Source: Methanobacteriota archaeon (GTDB lineage: Archaea > Halobacteriota > Methanosarcinia > Methanosarcinales > Methanosarcinaceae). From it: 5,061 bases of DNA. Shown here piece by piece: positions 1 to 5,061 of this stretch. The notes under the pieces were generated by a model. That model was not told where the DNA came from and did not search any database. It saw only the letters and a program-made list of their open reading frames with translations. Position 1 is the stretch's first letter. Every line of letters begins with the position of its first letter. The position numbers were made by a program, and so were the translations under genes. The stretch is from contig JAUPKV010000128.1 in the NCBI GenBank assembly GCA_030837265.1, positions 1 through 5,061 on the forward strand, in the 5' to 3' direction.

Positions 1-71
1 TCGTGGCTTAGCCAGGATATAGCGCTGGGCTTCTAACCCAGACGTCGGGGGTTCAAATCCCTTCGAGCCCG
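1..71 (+). tRNA. tRNA-Arg (anticodon UCU), 5' end cut by the window
   Basis: This is an arginine tRNA that reads AGA, and AGG by wobble. The anticodon stem is CTGGG (25-29) with CCCAG (37-41). The seven-base loop between them is CTTCTAA, which puts the anticodon TCT at 32-34. The T arm has GGGGG, the loop TTCAAAT and CCCTT; two of its five pairs are G-U. The 3' acceptor strand CGAGCCC (64-70) pairs with TCG at 1-3 plus four bases that should be GGGC just left of the window. The discriminator base is G71. No CCA is encoded, and no intron is present between the arms. The promoter lies outside the window. Confidence 0.95.
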
Positions 72-72
72 C

Positions 73-78
73 TTTTTT
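73..78 (+). terminator. oligo-T terminator of the tRNA gene
   Basis: Six T residues start two bases after the discriminator base of the tRNA. Archaeal RNA polymerase terminates at such T tracts without needing a hairpin. The tRNA is probably a single-gene transcript here, since nothing RNA-like follows. Confidence 0.6.
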
Positions 79-518
79 ATCTTGACTTTTAATTAGTCGA
101 TTTAATAATTCAGATAAGCATCTGCTATTTTATCCCTACTTTTTTTGAAAAAACTTTTTAATAAAAAGTTTTTGGTTTTATTTTGACAAAAAATAATCTT
201 TTTTCAATCTTAATAATAAAATATGTATGAATTAATTAAGTTAAACAAATTAAATATTCAAAATTTTTTTATAAAAATGATGTTTATTTGTTTATTAAGA
301 GACTTAACGATATTTTTATCTAGGAGAAAAACTTAGGTTTTATGCCAAACTCATATTCATAAGCTAAAATACTATTCTCGATTAAGCTAGGTTGCAACAA
401 TACGAATTGGAAGGGTTTTAACACGATATTAATAGAAATAAATCACAAAGCAGTCTTGCTCAACGCTAACAGATTACTTACTGGATCTGAATGAGTATTA
501 AATTCATTTATTTTTCTG
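79..518. other. AT-rich intergenic stretch without a supported gene
   Basis: Both strands are rich in stop codons, and no open frame has both a ribosome binding site and recognisable protein content. An ATG at 277 opens only a 19-codon AT-driven frame. An ATG at 342, 15 bases after an AGGAG, stops after six codons. The stretch contains the inverted repeat at 149-173 and a TATA-like TTTATAAA at 268-275 with no gene directly behind it. It could be plain upstream DNA of the kinase, or decayed sequence next to the tRNA. Confidence 0.6.
149..173. repeat. perfect 11-bp inverted repeat with 3-base loop
   Basis: AAAAACTTTTT (149-159) and AAAAAGTTTTT (163-173) are exact reverse complements separated by AAT. 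Each arm is itself nearly self-complementary. A GG and further T-rich sequence follow on the + strand. Transcribed from either side, it would form an A/U hairpin with flanking U runs, so it may act as a bidirectional terminator. It could equally be a low-complexity palindrome of an AT-rich spacer. Confidence 0.7.
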
Positions 519-526
519 TATAAATA
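519..526 (+). promoter_or_regulatory. TATA box, probable promoter of the kinase gene
   Basis: TATAAATA fits the archaeal TATA-box consensus well. Transcription would be expected to begin about 25 bases downstream, near 545-550, giving a leader of roughly 85 bases before the kinase start. The bases just upstream (TTTTTCTG) are not a good purine-rich BRE, which lowers confidence. An 8-bp palindrome, AGAGCTCT (532-539), lies between the TATA box and the expected start point, where a repressor could bind. Confidence 0.4.
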
Positions 527-618
527 AGGAAAGAGCTCTCGAAAGCGCAAAGAATTTCTGATGGGTCCAGTCTCAAAAATCCGAGGAGTAGCTGATTTTA
601 TCTTAGTATATCAAACCT

Positions 619-622
619 GGAG
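619..622 (+). promoter_or_regulatory. Shine-Dalgarno site fixing the kinase start
   Basis: GGAG lies nine bases before the ATG at 632, a suitable spacing. An out-of-frame ATG at 625 is only two bases from GGAG and opens just 12 codons. The kinase frame is closed upstream by TGA at 593-595 with no other ATG in between, so 632 is the first possible ATG start. Confidence 0.6.
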
Positions 623-631
623 AAATGCGAT

Positions 632-3517
632 ATGAGAGGAAACCTGAGGAATTCTGGAATTGATATTGTCGGATATGTCCCCTGGGGTACGCACATCTGC
701 CAGTTCTATAATACAAAAGAAGATTTAACGGACATTCTCATTCCTTACTTTAAAGCAGGATTGGAAAATAACGAGTTATGTCTTTGGGTCACATCATATC
801 CTCTCGGAGTAGAGGCTGCAAAAGATGCCCTGAGAGGGGCTATACCTGATCTTAATGTTTATCTGGAGAAAGAGCAAATCGAAATCATCCCTTACTCTGA
901 CTGGTTTATTGCAGAAGGGGTTTTCAATTCGAAGAGAATCCTAAATAGCTGGGTCGAAAAGCTTCTTCATGCCTCAGACAAAGGTTACGACGGCATGAGA
1001 TTGAGTGGAAATACTTTCTGGCTGGAAAAAGAAGACTGGAATAATTTTGTTGAGTATAAGAGACATACGGACAACGTTATCGACAATTTCCAGATGTTAG
1101 CTCTATGCACTTATTCTCTCGAAAGGCATGACCCGGCCGAGATCATCGATCTGGTAGTAAACCATCAACTAGCCTTGATCAAAAGAGAAGGGAAATGGAA
1201 GCGCATAGAAAGCTCCAGGCGCAGGGAAGCTGAAAAAGCAGTTATTCAAGTTACAAAAAATTGGGAACAAACTCTTGATATCGTGCCGGATTTGATAGCA
1301 ATACTTGACAATGAATACAGGATTGTTCGTGTAAACAGAGCACTAACGGCAAAGTTGAATCTGGCACCGGAAAAATGCGTAGGATTAACCTGTTATAGTG
1401 TTATTCATGGGACGAACGAGCCTCCAACTTATTGCCCGTATAAGATATTGCTCAAGGAAGGCCTTGAGCGTACAATAGAATACCGTGAAGATCGATTGGG
1501 CGGGGACTTCATTGTAAGCGTCTCACCACTACATGATTCAGAAGGAAACCTCATCGGGTGTATCCACATCTCCCGTGACATCACCGAGCACAAAAAAGCA
1601 GAGGAAACTCTGAAAAAAGCTCACGACATTTTGGAAGAAAAAGTTAAAGAACGCACAGCTGAACTTGAAGCAGCGTATAAGTCGTTGCTGGAAAATGAAA
1701 GAAGGCTTAATGAAGCTCAAAAGATGGCTCATATAGGATTTTGGGATTGGGATCTTATAACTGATGAGATGTACTGGTCTGATGAAATGTATCGCATTTT
1801 CGGATACATGCCTCGGGAATCCAGTTCATATTACAACAATATTTTATGTCGCATACACCCCGATGATAGAGACTATGTATACAGTACAGTTAAGAGATGG
1901 AAAAATGGGAAGCTTCATGACATTGATCATCGGATTATTCTGGCTAATGGGGAAGAACGTACAGTTTATACAAAAGCCGAAATTATTTTAGATGAGAAAA
2001 AAGTCCCTGCTCGATTAAAGGGAATAACTCAGGACATCACTGAGAGTAAGAAAGCCGAAGAGAAAATTCAAATCCTGGCGAATGTTGTAGAGTCATCAAA
2101 CGATGCCATTGGAACGATGTCCCTTAACGGTACTATTACCAGCTGGAATCATGGAGCAGAGCAGGTTTATAGTTACTCGGTAGAAGAGATCTTGGGGAAG
2201 TGTGTATCCGCCTTGGCCCCACCCAATTTAGAGAAAGAAACGATAAAATTGATTGAAAAGATTAAGCAGGGAGAAAAGATCCACCAATATGAGACTACAA
2301 GGTTCAAAAAGGATGGAAATCTAATAAATGTTTCAATTACTCTTTCCCCAGTTTTTGATATTCATGGAAAGCTGACAGCTGTTTCGTTCATTTCCAGAGA
2401 TGTAACCGAAAGAAAAAGAGTAGAAGAAAAACTTCGTGAAAGTGAGGAAAAGTATCGGAATATTGTAGAGACAGCGAATGAAGGTATACTTATTGTTGAC
2501 GATAAAGCCACAATCACTTACGCTAATAAGAAATTAACTGATTTGCTCGGATACACTCTGGAAGAAAGCATCGGCAGATCCATATGGGATTTCCTTGATG
2601 AAGAAGCCAGGGCTATAGTCAGACTGAATCTGGAAAAGAGATGGCAGGGAATTAGTGAGAGTTTCGAATTGAAACTGAAACGTAAAGATGGGTCATCCCT
2701 TTTGGCATTTGTAAATGCCAAGTCGCTTTTTGACAAGGGTGGCAAGCTTATTGGCGTAATGAGCATGCTAACTGATATCACCAAACGAAAAGAAGCCGAA
2801 GAGGCTCTGGCAAATATCGAAATAGCTCGTAAAAAAGAAATCCATCATAGAATCAAGAATAATCTTCAAGTAATTTCATCACTACTCGACCTCCAGGCTG
2901 ATAAGCTCAAAGGAAAATCGAATATAAGAGATTCGGAAGTTCTTGATGCCTTTAGGGAAAGTCAGGACAGGGTTATTTCCATGGCTCTTATCCACGAAAA
3001 GCTCTACAAAAATGGAGAGATCGACACACTTGATTTTTCTTCATACATTGAGGACCTCACTGAAAATCTTTTCCTAACATACAGGCTAGGAAATCCTGGT
3101 CTCAGCTTGAATATGGACCTGGAAGGGAATGTCTTTCTTGGCATGGATACTGCAGTCCCTTTGGGAATAATCATTAATGAACTTGTTACCAACTCCCTAA
3201 AGCATGCATTTAAAGGGAGGGACAGGGGAGAAATTAGAATTAAACTCTACAGAGAAAAAGATATAGATGAAGGCGAAAGTGGAGAGTTTAAAAATGCTGG
3301 TTTCACTCTAACCGTTTCAGATAATGGGGTAGGTATACCTGAAAATCTCGATATTAATAATGTTGATACTCTTGGGCTTCAGCTGGTAGCTTCTCTTGTA
3401 GACCAGTTAGAGGGGGAATTTAAATTGAAAAGGGATAATGGGATAGAGTTTACTATGAAGTTCATAGTAACAGAAAAAATAAAACAGCATCAACTCAGTT
3501 CTGAACTTCTTTTTTAA
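632..3517 (+). CDS. MEDS/multi-PAS sensor histidine kinase (HisKA_2 type), soluble
   Basis: This is a 961-residue cytoplasmic sensor kinase with no signal peptide or membrane helix. Residues about 10-190 are a MEDS domain (methanogen/methylotroph DcmR sensory domain), starting with G-x-x-PWGTHICQFY (residues 14-26). Four PAS domains follow at about 211-325, 358-475, 478-598 and 599-723; each ends in a D-[IV]-T-[EK] linker motif. PAS1 carries C254, H259 and C268. A helical linker (about 322-362) joins PAS1 and PAS2. The kinase core has the HHRIKNN box at 738-744, with H739 the likely phosphoacceptor; an N box around N849-H858; the G1 box DNGVGIP (897-903); and a LGL G2 box (914-916). All key catalytic residues are present, so it should be active: ATP-dependent autophosphorylation, then phosphotransfer to an unknown regulator. 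The signal is unknown; MEDS was proposed to sense methyl or one-carbon compounds. It has no receiver domain, and no response regulator gene is nearby. Confidence 0.93.
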   Translation: MRGNLRNSGIDIVGYVPWGTHICQFYNTKEDLTDILIPYFKAGLENNELCLWVTSYPLGVEAAKDALRGAIPDLNVYLEKEQIEIIPYSDWFIAEGVFNSKRILNSWVEKLLHASDKGYDGMRLSGNTFWLEKEDWNNFVEYKRHTDNVIDNFQMLALCTYSLERHDPAEIIDLVVNHQLALIKREGKWKRIESSRRREAEKAVIQVTKNWEQTLDIVPDLIAILDNEYRIVRVNRALTAKLNLAPEKCVGLTCYSVIHGTNEPPTYCPYKILLKEGLERTIEYREDRLGGDFIVSVSPLHDSEGNLIGCIHISRDITEHKKAEETLKKAHDILEEKVKERTAELEAAYKSLLENERRLNEAQKMAHIGFWDWDLITDEMYWSDEMYRIFGYMPRESSSYYNNILCRIHPDDRDYVYSTVKRWKNGKLHDIDHRIILANGEERTVYTKAEIILDEKKVPARLKGITQDITESKKAEEKIQILANVVESSNDAIGTMSLNGTITSWNHGAEQVYSYSVEEILGKCVSALAPPNLEKETIKLIEKIKQGEKIHQYETTRFKKDGNLINVSITLSPVFDIHGKLTAVSFISRDVTERKRVEEKLRESEEKYRNIVETANEGILIVDDKATITYANKKLTDLLGYTLEESIGRSIWDFLDEEARAIVRLNLEKRWQGISESFELKLKRKDGSSLLAFVNAKSLFDKGGKLIGVMSMLTDITKRKEAEEALANIEIARKKEIHHRIKNNLQVISSLLDLQADKLKGKSNIRDSEVLDAFRESQDRVISMALIHEKLYKNGEIDTLDFSSYIEDLTENLFLTYRLGNPGLSLNMDLEGNVFLGMDTAVPLGIIINELVTNSLKHAFKGRDRGEIRIKLYREKDIDEGESGEFKNAGFTLTVSDNGVGIPENLDINNVDTLGLQLVASLVDQLEGEFKLKRDNGIEFTMKFIVTEKIKQHQLSSELLF

Positions 3518-3577
3518 TAAAACACAGGAGTTGCACGGTTTAACAAGAAATTAGTAAGTTTCAAACTGTATTTATGC

Positions 3578-3585
3578 TTTTTTTT
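3578..3585 (+). terminator. oligo-T terminator of the kinase gene
   Basis: Eight T residues begin about 60 bases after the kinase stop codon. A second tract of six T (3622-3627) follows as a likely backup. Serial T tracts without strong hairpins are the usual archaeal termination signal. Confidence 0.5.
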
Positions 3586-3733
3586 CGATTTAAAGGTTAT
3601 AAATGCTTTCTTTTCGTTACCTTTTTTATCCCGAAATTGAATTGTCGGACAGCCTGTTTAGCGTAGGGATAGTTCATATGAAAGGGTCGCATTCTACAAC
3701 TTTCGTCTGAAATCCGAAAGCCATTAAGATGTA

Positions 3734-3768
3734 AGCCAGATGTGTAAAGATATGTTTTACATCTGGCT
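3734..3768. terminator. 10-bp hairpin in the convergent spacer, followed by T7 on the + strand
   Basis: AGCCAGATGT (3734-3743) pairs perfectly with ACATCTGGCT (3759-3768) around a 15-base loop. Twenty bases later on the + strand comes a run of seven T (3789-3795), so rightward transcripts could end here before running antisense into the PspC gene. On the - strand the hairpin lies 44 bases past the PspC-gene stop but no T run follows it, so its role for that gene is less clear. It may instead be the 3' stem of a small RNA. Confidence 0.45.
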
Positions 3769-3811
3769 GCTGTCAGTCCTTGTCTGCATTTTTTTAAACT
3801 AAATACGGATC

Positions 3812-4669
3812 TTACTTCCTGTGTGTAACCATCTCGACATTCTTTTCAGAAGGCATAATTATGGCCAGGATAATGTATAGTATTAGCCCTATCCCGTGTA
3901 ATATTCCCAGGAGCACAAAAGCAAGCCTTACTAGAGTCGGGTCGATTCCAAAATACTCTCCTAGCCCGCCGCAGACTCCAAATAGCTTACGGTCAGTCTT
4001 ACTCTTGGTTAGGCGTTTTTCCGCGGTATATACGGTGCGCTTCTCTTCTCTTTCTTTATTTTCTTTTTCTCTAGCTTCTCTTTCTTTATTTTCTCTTTCT
4101 CTTTCTTCTCTTTCTATAGCTTCCTGATCCTTTATTTCTGTATTCTGTTCAACAGTCTCGGATAGGACTTCTTCGGTTTTTGCAGTGGTTGTTTCTTCCA
4201 TGCTTTTCTCTGGTTTGGCCCATGATTTTTCAGTATAGCCGGTTTCAAGTTCTCCCGGAGCTGTAAATTCTTTAGCACCCGGTTCCTTTCTTTCTTGTAG
4301 TTGGACCTCTTTTCCGGTTTCTTTTCCGGCCATATCTTTTTCAGGTTTGGCCCATGATTTCTCCGTATAGCCAGTTTCAAGCTCCCCCGGAGCTTTGAAA
4401 TCGCTTTCTTTCGGCTCTTTTCTTTCGAGAGCAGCTGAATCTCCACTTGCCTTTTTTTCTTCGACCTTTTCCTCAGATTTTATTCCTGATTCCCCCTTAA
4501 AATCAGACTTCGGGGTACCCGGAAATTCAAAAAAACTTCCTTGAGCTTTTTTCGTATCCGATTCCCCTTTAACATCTGATATAGGGACTCCTGGAACTTC
4601 AAAGTAACTGCCTTTAACTTTCTTAACTTCCTTTTTTTCTTGAAAGTTTGAATTATCTTGCATATTCAT
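3812..4669 (-). CDS. PspC-domain membrane protein with repetitive charged N-terminal extension
   Basis: This is a 285-residue protein whose residues about 222-275 form a PspC domain. Visible signatures are the basic KSKTDRKLFGVCGGLGEYFG stretch, IDPTLVRLAF, and a hydrophobic segment (about 245-272) ending in IIMP. In bacteria PspC-family proteins sense or counter membrane stress; the role in methanogens is not established. There is no signal peptide, so the 220-residue N-terminus is probably cytoplasmic. That part is low-complexity and hydrophilic. It has two 24-residue repeats (19-42, 43-66), two 30-residue repeats (82-111, 126-155; 25 of 30 identical) and an E/R/K-rich, probably helical stretch (186-211) with a 10-residue period. 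Many PspC proteins are far shorter, so the extension is unusual. The ATG at 4669 is preferred over ATG at 4663 because a GGA lies eight bases upstream. No clear T-tract terminator follows on this strand. Confidence 0.88.
   Translation of the reverse strand: MNMQDNSNFQEKKEVKKVKGSYFEVPGVPISDVKGESDTKKAQGSFFEFPGTPKSDFKGESGIKSEEKVEEKKASGDSAALERKEPKESDFKAPGELETGYTEKSWAKPEKDMAGKETGKEVQLQERKEPGAKEFTAPGELETGYTEKSWAKPEKSMEETTTAKTEEVLSETVEQNTEIKDQEAIEREERERENKEREAREKENKEREEKRTVYTAEKRLTKSKTDRKLFGVCGGLGEYFGIDPTLVRLAFVLLGILHGIGLILYIILAIIMPSEKNVEMVTHRK
4040..4115. repeat. pyrimidine-rich tract with 30-bp period, inside the PspC-domain gene
   Basis: On the + strand only four of the 76 bases are purines (4058, 4073, 4074, 4088); the coding strand is therefore almost pure purine. 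A TTCTCTTTCT unit recurs at 4046, 4076 and 4106, a 30-bp period that encodes the 10-residue E/R/K repeat of the protein. The longest uninterrupted pyrimidine run is 4089-4115. Confidence 0.8.
4205..4426 (-). repeat. duplicated 90-bp segment, period 132 bp, inside the PspC-domain gene
   Basis: The copies are 4337-4426 (residues 82-111) and 4205-4294 (residues 126-155). Both encode ERKEP, five variable positions, then the 19 identical residues APGELETGYTEKSWAKPEK. The DNA copies differ at several third positions, so the duplication is not brand new. Confidence 0.85.
4472..4615 (-). repeat. tandem 72-bp repeat near the start of the PspC-domain gene
   Basis: The two adjacent copies are 4544-4615 (residues 19-42) and 4472-4543 (residues 43-66). 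Fourteen of 24 residues are identical, with the pattern G-S-[YF]-F-E-x-P-G-x-P-x-S-D-x-K-G-E-S. Its F-x-x-P-G core recurs in the larger repeat further downstream. Confidence 0.75.
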
Positions 4670-4749
4670 TATTCTATTCCTGAGGATTTTAGCATTATGG
4701 TGGTCTTTCAGGTCCCCACAATGGTACTTTTTTCATTACATATCAGAAC

Positions 4750-4758
4750 TATTAAAAG
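4750..4758 (-). promoter_or_regulatory. possible TATA box of the PspC-domain gene
   Basis: Read on the - strand, the spacer contains TTTTAATA about 80 bases before the ATG at 4669. This would put the transcription start near 4728 and leave a leader of about 60 bases. The match is moderate and the region is AT-rich, so this is only a candidate. If real, it makes the PspC gene independent of the EcfT gene upstream. Confidence 0.25.
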
Positions 4759-4777
4759 AGCGACCATTGTTATTCTG

Positions 4778-5061
4778 CTAATCATATCCAGGCAAGTCAG
4801 AGGCATTTTGAATTAACAGCATGAATATGAAAAAAAGTAATGCGATAATAAGTGTTATCCAGTCGCTTTTTTTCATGTAAAGCTCGTGTATGGAGGTTCT
4901 GCATTTTCCTTGATATCCTCTACTTTCCATTGCAAGCGCCAGTTCTTCCGCATCTCTTATTATCCCCCACAGCAAAGGAATTGCGAGGGCAGGAACCGAG
5001 CGGAAAGGATTTCTTACAAAATCCATTCCTCTTGCAGCCTGAGCGGCTTTCGTCCGCTCAA
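4778..5061 (-). CDS. EcfT/CbiQ-family ECF transporter transmembrane subunit (C-terminal part)
   Basis: The last 93 codons are visible; the frame continues through the right edge, so the start and most membrane helices are missing. EcfT is the membrane subunit that couples two ATPase subunits (EcfA/CbiO) to a substrate-binding S component in uptake of vitamins, cobalt or nickel. The evidence is the cytoplasmic coupling region: a first A-R-G motif within KAAQAARG (ARG at 5027-5035), followed by an RDAEELALAMESRGYQG stretch. In that stretch the family's second A-R-G motif appears as S-R-G (4916-4924). A final hydrophobic helix (W-I-T-L-I-I-A-L-L and onward) precedes a short polar tail ending in GYD and TAG. 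An internal ATG at 5026 should not be taken as the start, because conserved family residues lie before it. The substrate cannot be told from this part; partner genes are presumably to the right. Confidence 0.85.
   Translation of the reverse strand, partial: ERTKAAQAARGMDFVRNPFRSVPALAIPLLWGIIRDAEELALAMESRGYQGKCRTSIHELYMKKSDWITLIIALLFFIFMLLIQNASDLPGYD

Larger units (their letters stand above)
3518..3811. other. convergent spacer with T tracts and hairpins
   Basis: This gap separates the 3' ends of the kinase (+) and the PspC-domain gene (-). It holds T tracts at 3578-3585, 3622-3627 and 3789-3795 on the + strand and hairpins at 3700-3720 and 3734-3768. A near-identical 14-base pair, ATGCTTTTTTTTCG (3574-3587) and ATGCTTTCTTTTCG (3603-3616), contributes to the T-rich part. 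The only ATG frames are very short; for example, one at 3679 stops after ten codons. The part from about 3630 to 3780 is less AT-rich than the rest and is structured. Confidence 0.6.

Noticed and set aside
79..631. A tRNA-adjacent integrated element in the spacer after tRNA-Arg
   Set aside because: tRNA 3' ends are common integration sites, but no second copy of the tRNA 3' end, no integrase and no mobile gene is visible in the window.
2518..2784. An 88-codon - strand frame opposite the kinase
   Set aside because: It lies entirely opposite the fourth PAS domain, which is strongly supported on the + strand; no independent signals.
3679..3711. A ten-codon ATG frame in the convergent spacer
   Set aside because: It is too short, has no ribosome binding site, and overlaps hairpin-forming sequence.
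4046..4115. CRISPR-like periodic repeat
   Set aside because: The 30-bp period has no unique spacers and encodes a periodic charged helix in frame; it is a coding repeat.
3861..4127. An 88-codon + strand frame opposite the PspC-domain gene
   Set aside because: It is Ser/Leu/Phe-rich because it mirrors the E/R/K-coding purine tract; the - strand frame has the recognisable PspC domain.
4132..4446. A 104-codon - strand frame inside the PspC-domain gene
   Set aside because: It is a shifted reading of the same repeats in low-complexity, stop-poor DNA, with no domain of its own and no separate ribosome binding site.
4778..5026. Treating the 82-codon frame from ATG 5026 as a complete small gene
   Set aside because: The open frame runs on through the window edge, and the residues before that Met (KAAQAARG) match the conserved EcfT coupling motif, so the Met is internal.

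Overview
The window looks like a chromosomal piece of a methanogenic archaeon of the Methanosarcina type. The evidence is a tRNA gene without an encoded CCA end, TATA-box-like promoter elements, bare oligo-T tracts after genes, AT-rich spacers, and above all a soluble kinase with a MEDS domain, several PAS domains and a HisKA_2-type core, an architecture abundant in Methanosarcina. The genus assignment is an inference from these features and was not checked by any search.

Layout from left to right. Positions 1-71 are the 3' part of a tRNA-Arg(UCU) gene whose first four bases lie outside the window, followed by an oligo-T terminator. Positions 79-631 are a long AT-rich stretch without a convincing gene. 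It holds a perfect 11-bp inverted repeat (149-173) and a good TATA box (519-526). Positions 632-3517 (+) encode a 961-residue cytoplasmic sensor histidine kinase: MEDS, then four PAS domains, then HisKA_2 and HATPase_c. A 294-bp convergent spacer (3518-3811) follows, with two T tracts, two hairpins and a third T tract. Positions 3812-4669 (-) encode a 285-residue protein with a C-terminal PspC domain and a long, charged, internally repetitive N-terminal extension. A 108-bp spacer separates it from 4778-5061 (-), the C-terminal part of an EcfT/CbiQ-family membrane subunit of an energy-coupling factor transporter, cut by the right edge.

The three protein genes do not form an obvious pathway. 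The kinase has no response regulator next to it and is an orphan within this window. The PspC protein and the EcfT subunit share a strand, but the 108-bp gap and a possible promoter between them suggest separate transcription. No complete undescribed system is evident. The points most worth following are the repeat-built N-terminus of the PspC protein (four spaced F-x-x-P-G units plus a 10-residue E/R/K repeat), the Cys/His-bearing first PAS domain of the kinase, and the structured convergent spacer that could encode a small RNA.
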